From Actinomycetes bacterium (GTDB lineage: Bacteria; Actinomycetota; Actinomycetes; Actinomycetales; Demequinaceae), in NCBI GenBank assembly GCA_023442845.1, contig JAEZXC010000107.1, forward strand, positions 1 through 17,069: DNA of 17,069 nucleotides, read 5' to 3'. Below the pieces are notes generated by a model. The model was not told the DNA's origin and did not search any database. It saw only the letters and a program-made list of their open reading frames with translations. The translations under genes were made by a program, and so were the position numbers. The first letter of the stretch is position 1. The number at the start of each line of letters is the position of its first letter. Of this stretch, positions 7,458-13,704 are shown piece after piece.

Positions 7458-8605
7458 GAATCGGCATCGTGTGCCCGTACTCGCTCGACAGACCTGGCGG
7501 AGTTCAACTCCACGTGATTGATCTCGCGGAGGCGCTCATTCGGCGCGGCCACCACGTCTCCGTGCTCGCGCCCGCGGCCCCCCACACAAAGGTGCCGGGC
7601 TATGTACGGACCGCGGGGCGGTCGATTCCCGTCCAATACAACGGATCTACAGCGCGTCTCACTTTTGGTCTTGTTGCGGCGGCACGGGTCCGACGCTGGC
7701 TTGCGGATGGTGATTTCGATGTCGTCCATTTGCACGAACCAGGCACGCCGTCTCTCAGTCTGATCGCGATGTGGGCGCGGCTCGGGCCGACCGTCGGCAC
7801 CTTCCACACGTCCACTGAGGGCTCGACGTTGATGCGTATGGGTAAGCCGTGGATTAAGCCCGGCTACGAAGAGCTCGACGCTCGCATCGCCGTGTCCCCG
7901 TCTGCCGCGCGAACGATCGCAGAGCATTTGCGGGTCACTCCCACCCACATCATTCCGAACGGCGTTGATACGAGCGCCTATGTGCACGCAGAACCGCGTG
8001 AAGAGTGGGTCGGCAGCCGCAAGGCGCCCACGGTAGGAATCCTCGGGCGCATGGATGAGCCTCGAAAGGGTCTCGAGACATTCCTCGATGCGATCCCAAA
8101 GGTGCGCGCTGAGCACCCTCGGGCCCGGTTCCTCGTTGCGGGCAGATTTTCTGACCGTGTGGCCGCGAAGGCGGCCCGGGCGGGCGCCGAGGTCGTGGGG
8201 GAGTTGGATGAGGCACAAAAGGCGCGGTTTATGGCGTCGGTGGATGTCTACTGCGCGCCAAACACCGGTGGTGAGAGCTTTGGCATCGTCCTCGTTGAGG
8301 CGATGGCAGCAGGTGCCGCGGTGGTCGCAAGCGACCTTGTCGCATTTCGTGACGTGGCAACGTCGGACGAAGGCGACGAGTGCGCTGCGTTCTTCCACGT
8401 GGGCCACGCGGGTGCGATGGCGGACCGCATCAATGCGCTTTTGTCTGACGCGGAGGGCCGAGCAGACCTTGCGGCACGCGGCCGTGAACGTGCAGGCACC
8501 TTTGACTGGCACCAGGTGGCACCGAGGATCGAAGAGACCTACCAAGACGCCATTAGACTTGATGCAAGTTTTTTCCCCCAGCGAGCGAAGGAAACCCCAG
8601 CATGA
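7454..8605 (+). CDS. pimA: Phosphatidylinositol alpha-mannosyltransferase PimA (GT4)
   Basis: The enzyme transfers mannose from GDP-mannose to phosphatidylinositol at the inner face of the membrane, the first step of PIM synthesis. Counted from the GTG at 7454 it has 383 residues, the usual size. Residues that match studied mycobacterial PimA are visible: GGVQ at 15-18, H118 (TFHTST), an Arg and a Lys in GRMDEPRKG (198-206), and the EX7E motif with E274 and E282 (ESFGIVLVE). The fold is GT-B. The GTG overlaps the acyltransferase stop by four bases, and the pimA stop overlaps the pdxS ATG by four bases. A more upstream in-frame ATG at 7370 lies inside the previous gene and is unlikely. The C-terminal 15 residues fall on an unusually A+T-rich stretch. 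Confidence 0.95.
   Translation: MRIGIVCPYSLDRPGGVQLHVIDLAEALIRRGHHVSVLAPAAPHTKVPGYVRTAGRSIPVQYNGSTARLTFGLVAAARVRRWLADGDFDVVHLHEPGTPSLSLIAMWARLGPTVGTFHTSTEGSTLMRMGKPWIKPGYEELDARIAVSPSAARTIAEHLRVTPTHIIPNGVDTSAYVHAEPREEWVGSRKAPTVGILGRMDEPRKGLETFLDAIPKVRAEHPRARFLVAGRFSDRVAAKAARAGAEVVGELDEAQKARFMASVDVYCAPNTGGESFGIVLVEAMAAGAAVVASDLVAFRDVATSDEGDECAAFFHVGHAGAMADRINALLSDAEGRADLAARGRERAGTFDWHQVAPRIEETYQDAIRLDASFFPQRAKETPA
8555..8579 (+). terminator. Weak stem-loop plus T-tract at the end of pimA
   Basis: AGACTTG (8555-8561), loop ATG, CAAGTTT (8565-8571) can form seven pairs including one G-U, followed by a run of Ts (8569-8574) and five Cs. This lies inside the pimA coding end, just before the pdxS ribosome-binding site (AAGGAA, 8588-8593). 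It resembles a small intrinsic terminator or attenuator but the stem is weak. TAGACT (8554-8559) in the same stretch also fits a -10 element for pdxS, without a clear -35. Confidence 0.3.
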
Positions 8606-9507
8606 GCGAGTCCACGTCCACGGCACCATTGGTCGGTACTGATCTGGTGAAGCGCGGCATGGCCGAGATGCTGAAGGGCGGCGTCATCATGGACGTGGTG
8701 ACCGCTGACCAGGCAAAGATCGCAGAGGATGCTGGTGCTGTTGCCGTCATGGCACTTGAGCGTGTCCCCGCCGACATTCGCGCACAGGGCGGCGTCGCGC
8801 GCATGTCGGACCCGGATCTCATCGATCAGATCATCGAGTCGGTGTCGATCCCGGTGATGGCAAAGGCGCGTATTGGTCACTTTGTCGAAGCTCAGGTGCT
8901 CGAAAGCCTCGGCGTGGACTATGTCGATGAGTCGGAGGTGTTGACGCCTGCCGATTACACCCACCACATCGACAAGTGGAACTTCACCGTGCCGTTTGTG
9001 TGCGGTGCGACCAACCTTGGTGAGGCCTTGCGGCGCATCTCGGAGGGTGCCGCAATGATTCGTTCAAAGGGTGAGGCGGGCACAGGCGACGTCTCGAACG
9101 CGACTACCCATATGCGGACTATTCGCGCCGAGATCCAGCGCCTCACGTCTCTTCCGGAAGACGAGCTGTACGTTGCTGCGAAGGAACTTCAGGCGCCGCT
9201 ACCGCTCGTGAAGGAGATCGCGTCGACCGGGAAGCTACCCGTCGTCCTCTTCACCGCCGGTGGTATCGCCACGCCCGCAGATGCAGCGATGATGATGCAA
9301 CTCGGCGCTGACGGCGTGTTTGTGGGCTCCGGCATCTTCAAGTCGGGCAACCCGGCAGAGCGCGCAAAGGCAATTGTCAAGGCGACGACGTTCTTCGATG
9401 ACCCTGCTGTCATTGCCGATGTCTCGCGCGGTCTCGGCGAGGCCATGGTGGGTATCAATGTGGACGAGATTCCGGAGCCCCACCGCCTCGCTGAGCGCGG
9501 CTGGTAA
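8602..9507 (+). CDS. pdxS: Pyridoxal 5'-phosphate synthase, lyase subunit PdxS
   Basis: PdxS builds pyridoxal 5'-phosphate from ribose 5-phosphate, glyceraldehyde 3-phosphate and ammonia supplied by PdxT. The protein has 301 residues, normal for the family, with a (beta/alpha)8 barrel. The key residues are D31 (GGVIMDV), K88 (VMAKARIGH) and K156 (RSKGEAGTGD), equivalent to D24, K81 and K149 of the Bacillus enzyme. VGSGIFKSGNP near the C-terminus is the usual phosphate-binding signature. Translation is probably coupled to pimA through ATGA. Its partner pdxT is separated from it by one Nudix gene rather than being adjacent. Confidence 0.98.
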   Translation: MSESTSTAPLVGTDLVKRGMAEMLKGGVIMDVVTADQAKIAEDAGAVAVMALERVPADIRAQGGVARMSDPDLIDQIIESVSIPVMAKARIGHFVEAQVLESLGVDYVDESEVLTPADYTHHIDKWNFTVPFVCGATNLGEALRRISEGAAMIRSKGEAGTGDVSNATTHMRTIRAEIQRLTSLPEDELYVAAKELQAPLPLVKEIASTGKLPVVLFTAGGIATPADAAMMMQLGADGVFVGSGIFKSGNPAERAKAIVKATTFFDDPAVIADVSRGLGEAMVGINVDEIPEPHRLAERGW

Positions 9508-9520
9508 GTCGACGGCGGAC

Positions 9521-10045
9521 GTGGGGGCCGATACCTCGGCGCAGCGAGTCGAGAGAATTGGCGCTCGTGTCCTCTTTGTGGATGACAGTGGCCCAGAGCC
9601 TCGACTGTTGATGATTCTCGGACATGATCCTCATCTGCCGAACCGTCGCTTCTGGTTCACACCAGGTGGTGGGCTTGAACTGGGCGAGGATGCACGCGAG
9701 GGAGCCGTTCGGGAGCTGCAGGAGGAGACCGGCTTTCAACTCGAACCCCATGAGTTGATCGGTCCCGTGTGGCGCCGGACCGCCGTGTTCGATTTCGCGT
9801 CACGGCCATACACCCAACACGAAACGTTCTATGTTGGACGGCGCGCCGATGCTGACGTGCGGCCGGTCGCGTCACGCACCCTCACTCCGGGCGAACTCGA
9901 AGCCATCGACGAGGTGGCGTGGTTGACTGCCGCTGACCTTGGGGCGGATGAGCGTGAAGTGTTTCCGGCTCGCTTGTTGGCACCGTGGGACGAGTTCCTC
10001 GTGTGGGACGGAGTGACCCGTGACTTCGGTGAGGAGAGCGAATGA
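9521..10045 (+). CDS. Nudix hydrolase
   Basis: The protein has 174 residues from a GTG at 9521. It carries a complete Nudix box at about 50-72 (G50, E56, R64-E65-L66, E68-E69, G71, F72), so it should bind divalent metal and hydrolyse a nucleoside diphosphate-linked compound. The substrate cannot be told from sequence. The start is uncertain: the frame is open well into pdxS, but the GTG 13 bases after the pdxS stop is the first reasonable choice and keeps the first beta strand (ARVLFVDD, 15-22). The upstream ribosome-binding site is weak, which fits read-through translation from pdxS. The stop overlaps the pdxT ATG (ATGA). A Nudix gene also lies near pimA in mycobacteria (Rv2609c). Confidence 0.88.
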   Translation: MGADTSAQRVERIGARVLFVDDSGPEPRLLMILGHDPHLPNRRFWFTPGGGLELGEDAREGAVRELQEETGFQLEPHELIGPVWRRTAVFDFASRPYTQHETFYVGRRADADVRPVASRTLTPGELEAIDEVAWLTAADLGADEREVFPARLLAPWDEFLVWDGVTRDFGEESE

Positions 10046-10623
10046 CGACAGTTGGCGTCTTAGCGCTGCAAGGGGATGTGCGTGAGCATGAGGCCGCCCT
10101 TACCCGTCTTGGCGTACGGACGGCGAGGGTGCGCAGGCGGAGTGAACTCGACGTCGTGGATGCATTAGTCCTGCCTGGGGGCGAGTCCACGACAATCGAC
10201 AAGTTGCTCCGCATTTTTGACCTGGCAGAGCCGCTGAAAGCACGCATTGACACAGGAATGCCCGTCCTTGGCACCTGCGCGGGAATGATCTTGCTTGCGA
10301 CCGACATCATTGGCGCGGCAAGCGGCCAGCAAACTCTCGGTGCCATCGATATGACAGTGCGGCGCAATGCGTTTGGCCGGCAGGTCGATTCGTCAGAGGC
10401 GAAACTCGTGTGGCGGCCGGATGGCTCCACCATGCACGCGACGTTCATTCGTGCACCCTGGGTGGAATCGCATAGCGAGCAAGTCGAGGTGCTCGCGGTC
10501 AACGAGGCCGCTGGAGGTCATGTTGTCGCGGTGCGTCAGGGCAATGCGATTGCGACGAGTTTCCATCCCGAGGTGTCCGGGGACGACCGGGTCCACGCAC
10601 TACTGGTCGACATGATCTCGTAG
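10042..10623 (+). CDS. pdxT: Pyridoxal 5'-phosphate synthase, glutaminase subunit PdxT
   Basis: PdxT is the class I glutamine amidotransferase that feeds ammonia to PdxS. The protein has 193 residues. The catalytic triad is visible: C79 (GTCAGMILL) with H175 and E177 (SFHPEVSGD). GGEST at 46-50 contributes to the glutamine site. GAGGAG (10031-10036) lies five bases before the ATG, and the gene overlaps the Nudix stop by four bases. It is the last gene of the long thrS-pdxT transcription unit: the next start is 65 bases further on, behind its own promoter-like region, and no intrinsic terminator is visible between them. Confidence 0.97.
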   Translation: MTTVGVLALQGDVREHEAALTRLGVRTARVRRRSELDVVDALVLPGGESTTIDKLLRIFDLAEPLKARIDTGMPVLGTCAGMILLATDIIGAASGQQTLGAIDMTVRRNAFGRQVDSSEAKLVWRPDGSTMHATFIRAPWVESHSEQVEVLAVNEAAGGHVVAVRQGNAIATSFHPEVSGDDRVHALLVDMIS

Positions 10624-10638
10624 CACTGCGTTGTCTAG

Positions 10639-10688
10639 ATCAAGCACACAGCCTTGATTGCGTAATATCAAGCGTGTAGCCTTATTGC
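10639..10688 (+). repeat. Tandem pair of palindromic repeats upstream of the SatD-like gene (candidate operators)
   Basis: Two near-identical elements start 28 bases apart. Copy 1 (10639-10661) is ATCAAGC, five variable bases, then GCCTTGATTGC. Copy 2 (10667-10688) is ATCAAGC, five variable bases, then GCCTTATTGC, differing by one missing G, and ends right at the next ATG. Copy 1 is also an inverted repeat, ATCAAG-N8-CTTGAT. The same spacing and sequence twice in a 65-base gap is unlikely to be chance. The positions overlap the promoter elements described separately, which suggests binding sites for a repressor. Confidence 0.75.
10654..10688 (+). promoter_or_regulatory. Leaderless promoter of the SatD-like gene
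   Basis: TTGATT (10654-10659) as -35 and TAGCCT (10677-10682, pattern TAnnnT) as -10 are separated by 17 bases. The -10 ends six bases before the ATG at 10689, so transcription would begin at or next to the start codon. No ribosome-binding site precedes this ATG, which fits a leaderless mRNA. TAATAT (10663-10668) is another -10-like word but lacks a well-spaced -35. Confidence 0.6.
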
Positions 10689-11309
10689 ATGTACGTAGTA
10701 ACTGCGGACCAGCGCCGTTCGACAACGACGGGCGACCATGTCGATCGTCTTCTTCACTCTCTTCAGCCGTGGCTTGCTGCGTGGAAAGACGATGTTGCTC
10801 TCCCGCCCGAGCGCACCGTCGGCGATGAAATCCAGGCGGTCATGACGACGCCCGAAGCCGCCGTCGATCTTGCCCTCCGCCTCATGAGGGCAGGTGAATG
10901 GTCGGTGGGTCTGGGCGTCGGGCCTGTCGATATGCCGCTACGAGAGTCAGCCCGCGCAAGTTCCGGCCCGGCTTTTGTCCACGCGCGCCGCGCGGTCGAA
11001 AGGGCCCGAGGTCGCGGCGAGCCGGTGCCGCTCGTCGTAGCCGCCGCCAACGCCGACGCTGAGGAACAGGCAACTGCGGTCCTGCAACTGCTCGCCTCAG
11101 TGGTGCGTCGGAGATCCGATGCAGGGTGGGAAGTGAGCGATCTCCTTGTCGATGGAGCGTCACAAAAGGATGTGGCCGCGCAGATCGGCATTAGCACGCA
11201 AGCCGTGAGCCAAAGGGCCGCTTCTGCCATGCTTGACGAGGAGCGTCGGGCCCGGCCTGTCGCCGCTGCGCTCCTCGCGCAGGCCGCCGATGTGAAGGAG
11301 AACAGATGA
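10689..11309 (+). CDS. SatD-like protein with C-terminal helix-turn-helix
   Basis: The 206-residue cytoplasmic protein resembles the SatD family, whose biochemical role is not established. The N-terminal part has TADQRRS (5-11), VGDEIQAVM (44-52), VGLGVGPV (73-80) and SSGPAFVHARRAVERAR (91-107). That order resembles class III nucleotidyl cyclases: metal Asp at D6 and D46, a GIHxGPV-like strand, then a G-x-x-V-N-x-A-x-R-like helix. Here the usual Asn appears to be lost (Val97 by my alignment) while an Arg (R101) is kept. Residues about 152-186 (SQKDVAAQIGISTQAVSQR) form a convincing helix-turn-helix. The start is set by the promoter geometry; no ribosome-binding site is present. It overlaps the next gene by four bases. 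A DNA-binding sensor that controls its own operon is a reasonable guess, not shown. Confidence 0.75.
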   Translation: MYVVTADQRRSTTTGDHVDRLLHSLQPWLAAWKDDVALPPERTVGDEIQAVMTTPEAAVDLALRLMRAGEWSVGLGVGPVDMPLRESARASSGPAFVHARRAVERARGRGEPVPLVVAAANADAEEQATAVLQLLASVVRRRSDAGWEVSDLLVDGASQKDVAAQIGISTQAVSQRAASAMLDEERRARPVAAALLAQAADVKENR

Positions 11310-11680
11310 CGGTGTTGTGGAGCGCACTGATCGTTACGGGGACGTTAGCGCTTTCGGCCGTCATCGGGGTGTGGGTTGTCGCTGCGCTGCTGAAGGTGAT
11401 CGGTCCCGACGTGACGGTCCAGGGTCTCCTGCGCGGCGGGCGCTGGATCGGCGTTCTTGAAAGGCTCGCAATTACCGGGGCAATCCTGAGTGGGTATCCC
11501 GAGGCCGTCGCTGTGGTCATCGCGATCAAAGGGCTGGGGCGTTACCCAGAGTTACGAGGGCGTACGGGTGAAGACTCGAGCGCCGCGTCCGAGAGATTTA
11601 TCGTCGGAACCCTCGCTAGTTTTGTCTGGGCGGCGCTCATAGGCATCGCGGGCCTCGCTGTGCTTTCTTTCGTGCGGTGA
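11306..11680 (+). CDS. Small membrane protein of unknown function, SatD partner
   Basis: I do not recognise a named family. The 124-residue protein has three hydrophobic segments, about 5-31, 54-76 and 98-122. The loop between the first two holds GGRWIGVLER (44-53), and IKGLGRYPEL (74-83) and ERFIVGTLASF (96-106) look like conserved signatures. The acidic/basic middle loop (81-96) is probably outside the bilayer. GAAGGAG (11294-11300) lies five bases before the ATG, and the start overlaps the SatD-like stop by four bases, so the two proteins are probably made together. A shared pathway with the SatD-like protein is inferred from this coupling alone. Confidence 0.75.
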   Translation: MTVLWSALIVTGTLALSAVIGVWVVAALLKVIGPDVTVQGLLRGGRWIGVLERLAITGAILSGYPEAVAVVIAIKGLGRYPELRGRTGEDSSAASERFIVGTLASFVWAALIGIAGLAVLSFVR

Positions 11681-11695
11681 GACCGTTGACCGTGT

Positions 11696-11716
11696 GCCCC
11701 GCATAGACTGAGGGGC
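11696..11716 (+). promoter_or_regulatory. Possible yebC promoter region with inverted repeat
   Basis: TAGACT (11704-11709) fits a -10 element about 30 bases before the yebC start. TTGACC (11686-11691) is only 12 bases upstream of it, too close for a standard -35. GCCCC (11696-11700) and GGGGC (11712-11716) form a five-base-pair inverted repeat around the -10-like word. The gap of 61 bases after the membrane-protein gene suggests a new transcription start, but the elements are weak. Confidence 0.35.
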
Positions 11717-11741
11717 GAATCTTCCAAGGGCAAGGAGCATT

Positions 11742-12494
11742 GTGTCCGGTCACTCTAAGTGGGCTACGACAAAGCACAAGAAGGCGGTAATTGACGCCAA
11801 GCGCGGCAAGCTGTTCGCCAAATTGATCAAGAACATCGAGGTCGCGGCACGAGTGGGAGGTGGCGACCCCACCGGTAATCCGACGCTTTTCGACGCCATC
11901 CAGAAGGCGAAGAAGTCGTCTGTGCCCAACGACAATATCGACCGGGCGGTCAAGCGCGGCTCGGGTCTTGAGGCCGGCGGCAGCGAGTACGAAACGATCA
12001 TGTACGAGGGCTACGGCCCGGGCGGCGTTGCCATGCTCATCGAGTGTCTGACGGATAACCGCAATCGTGCCGCAATGGAAGTGCGAACGGCACTGACGCG
12101 CAATAACGGCACTCTTGCGGACCCGGGATCGGTTTCCTATTTGTTCAGCCGCAAGGGTCAAGTCATCGTCGCGAAGGACGCTGCTGACGAGGACGCGATC
12201 ATGGAGGCGACGCTCGAGGCGGGCGCCGAGGAGATCGGCGATCTCGGCGAGGTCTGGGAAGTGCTGTCAGAGGCGACGGACTTTGTTGCCGTTCGCACCG
12301 CGCTTCAAGAAGCCAACATCGACTATGAGTCCGCGGAAGCGACGTGGGTGCCGTCAATGAAGGTGGAGCTTGACGTCGAGGGCGCGCGCAAGATGCTTCG
12401 CCTCATTGACGTCCTTGAGGACTGCGACGACGTCCAGAACGTGTTCGCCAACTTTGACGCCTCGGATGAGGTGCTCGCGGCGGCAAGCGAGTAG
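11742..12494 (+). CDS. yebC: YebC/PmpR/TACO1-family protein
   Basis: The 250-residue protein belongs to the YebC family. It begins with the diagnostic SGHSKWATTKHKKAVIDAKR segment and continues with VPNDNIDRAVKRG (62-74) and the EGYGPGGVA strand (about 86-94). Members were first annotated as transcriptional regulators; more recent work on relatives connects them to translation, including relief of ribosome stalling at proline runs. The GTG at 11742 has AAGGAG (11732-11737) four bases upstream. It sits nine bases before ruvC, a neighbour it has in many bacteria. Family membership is certain; the precise role in this organism is not. Confidence 0.96.
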   Translation: MSGHSKWATTKHKKAVIDAKRGKLFAKLIKNIEVAARVGGGDPTGNPTLFDAIQKAKKSSVPNDNIDRAVKRGSGLEAGGSEYETIMYEGYGPGGVAMLIECLTDNRNRAAMEVRTALTRNNGTLADPGSVSYLFSRKGQVIVAKDAADEDAIMEATLEAGAEEIGDLGEVWEVLSEATDFVAVRTALQEANIDYESAEATWVPSMKVELDVEGARKMLRLIDVLEDCDDVQNVFANFDASDEVLAAASE

Positions 12495-12503
12495 TCGAAG
12501 CCG

Positions 12504-13058
12504 ATGCGCGTGCTCGGCGTTGACCCCGGACTGACACGGTGCGGTCTCGGAGTGATCGACGCGCCTGCCCCGCGCCGGCTGCAACTCGTCGATGTCTCCG
12601 TGGCGACGTCGTCACCGGAGTTGGACGTTCCTCAACGCCTCGTTGCAATTGCTGACGCGATCGAGTCGGCAATCGACGCCTTTGCTCCCGACGCTGTCGG
12701 GGTTGAGCGCGTCTTTGCTCAGCACAACGTGCGCACCGTGATGGGCACAGGGCAGGTGTCCGGCCTTGTCATGGTCGCCGCTCAGCGACGGGGTTTACCG
12801 GTGGTCACGTACACGCCGTCCGAGGTCAAAGCAGCAATCACCGGGAACGGTCGGGCGGAAAAGTCTCAAGTGGGGTACATGGTGGCGACGCTGCTGGGGC
12901 TCGACTCTCCGCCCAAGCCAGCCGACGCGTCGGACGCGTTAGCGATCGCTATCACTCACGCCTTGCGCGGGGGAGCGCGCGCACAATCTGCGGCGCAGCC
13001 GACCGCTGCCCAATCCGCCTGGGCGGCGGCAGAACGTGCGGCGCGCCGTCGCGGCTAG
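12504..13058 (+). CDS. ruvC: Holliday junction endonuclease RuvC
   Basis: RuvC cleaves Holliday junctions during recombination and repair, working with the RuvAB motor. The protein has 184 residues. The four acidic catalytic residues are visible: D7 (GVDPG), E68 (GVERVFAQHN), and D141 with D144 (PADASDALA). It starts nine bases after yebC, with no strong ribosome-binding site, so translation may depend on yebC. No LexA-type site was found upstream of it; the nearest is after its stop codon. The Ala-rich C-terminal tail (about 158-184) is longer than the core fold needs and looks disordered. Confidence 0.97.
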   Translation: MRVLGVDPGLTRCGLGVIDAPAPRRLQLVDVSVATSSPELDVPQRLVAIADAIESAIDAFAPDAVGVERVFAQHNVRTVMGTGQVSGLVMVAAQRRGLPVVTYTPSEVKAAITGNGRAEKSQVGYMVATLLGLDSPPKPADASDALAIAITHALRGGARAQSAAQPTAAQSAWAAAERAARRRG

Positions 13059-13076
13059 GTGAGACCTCTCACCTAG
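13055..13076 (+). repeat. Perfect 9-bp inverted repeat overlapping the ruvC stop codon
   Basis: CTAGGTGAG (13055-13063) pairs with CTCACCTAG (13068-13076) across a four-base loop, ACCT. The left arm contains the ruvC TAG stop. No T-tract follows, so it is not a standard intrinsic terminator. It lies immediately upstream of the LexA-like site, and its right end merges with TAGGCT (13074-13079), a possible -10. It could be an operator, a processing site or an mRNA stabiliser between ruvC and ruvA. Confidence 0.65.
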
Positions 13077-13081
13077 GCTGT

Positions 13082-13097
13082 TCGTACACACGTTCGA
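13082..13097 (+). promoter_or_regulatory. LexA (SOS) box upstream of ruvA
   Basis: TCGTACACACGTTCGA matches the actinobacterial LexA consensus TCGAAC-N4-GTTCGA with one mismatch, in the left half. It lies 10 bases before the ruvA GTG. The possible -10 TAGGCT (13074-13079) would place the transcription start inside the box, the expected place for repression. DNA damage should then raise ruvAB expression. Confidence 0.75.
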
Positions 13098-13107
13098 AAG
13101 GCCATCC

Positions 13108-13704
13108 GTGATTGCACAGTTGACGGGCACAGTGCTGAGCGTGAGCGCGTCGTCGCTTGTGCTTGACGTGGGCGGAGTGGGTTACCGGGTTCTTGCGACG
13201 CCTGCGACGCTCGCGGGTGTGCGTCCCCAGCAACCGGCATCACTCGCCACCCATCTGGTGGTGCGCGAAGACTCGATGACGCTCTACGGCTTCGAGTCAC
13301 ACCACGAGCGCGACATGTTCGAGACACTGCAATCGGTGCAGGGGGTAGGGCCTCGGTTGGCGTTGGCGCTCCTTGCCGTTCATGCGCCATCTTCTCTTGT
13401 TGAGGCGATTCAGGCTGGGGATCAGAAGGCACTGCAGAGAGTGCCGGGTGTCGGCGCAAAGGTCGCGGCGCGGTTGTTGTTGGAACTGGGCGGCAAGCTG
13501 ACATTGCCTGAAGGTGCCGCCGGGGCGCCTGCCACGCCATCAGACGCCCGCGATCAGGTGATCGCTGCGCTTGAGTCCTTGGGTTGGAACGCCAAGCAAG
13601 CGGCTACCGCAGTCGAAGCGGTCGCTTCTGGGCCGATCACCGAGGCTGAGGTTGCCGTTACCCTCCGTGCGGCTCTCCAATCGCTAGGCGGTGGGCGTGG
13701 CTGA
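13108..13704 (+). CDS. ruvA: Holliday junction DNA helicase subunit RuvA
   Basis: RuvA binds the four-way junction and recruits the RuvB motor for branch migration. The 198-residue protein has the OB-fold domain (1-63), two helix-hairpin-helix motifs (VQGVGPRLALALL at 77-89 and VPGVGAKVAARLL at 112-124), and after a flexible Gly/Ala/Pro linker (about 134-146) the RuvB-binding domain (147-195). The GTG at 13108 follows GAAAGG (13096-13101) by six bases. Unlike the other closely packed junctions here, 49 bases separate ruvC from ruvA, and these hold the inverted repeat and the LexA box, so ruvA can start its own transcript. Confidence 0.97.
   Translation: MIAQLTGTVLSVSASSLVLDVGGVGYRVLATPATLAGVRPQQPASLATHLVVREDSMTLYGFESHHERDMFETLQSVQGVGPRLALALLAVHAPSSLVEAIQAGDQKALQRVPGVGAKVAARLLLELGGKLTLPEGAAGAPATPSDARDQVIAALESLGWNAKQAATAVEAVASGPITEAEVAVTLRAALQSLGGGRG

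Noticed and set aside
8558..8563. CTTGAT in pimA as a third copy of the SatD-upstream repeat
   Set aside because: Only this hexamer and a nearby GC match; the ATCAAGC arm and spacing are absent, so it is most likely chance.
7043..8629. A 528-codon open frame on the minus strand
   Set aside because: It lies wholly opposite the clearly identified acyltransferase and pimA genes, and its translation shows no domain. It is the usual mirror effect of high G+C coding DNA.
9320..9520. N-terminal extension of the Nudix gene into pdxS
   Set aside because: The extra residues are the out-of-frame reading of conserved pdxS sequence; the Nudix fold begins near the GTG at 9521.
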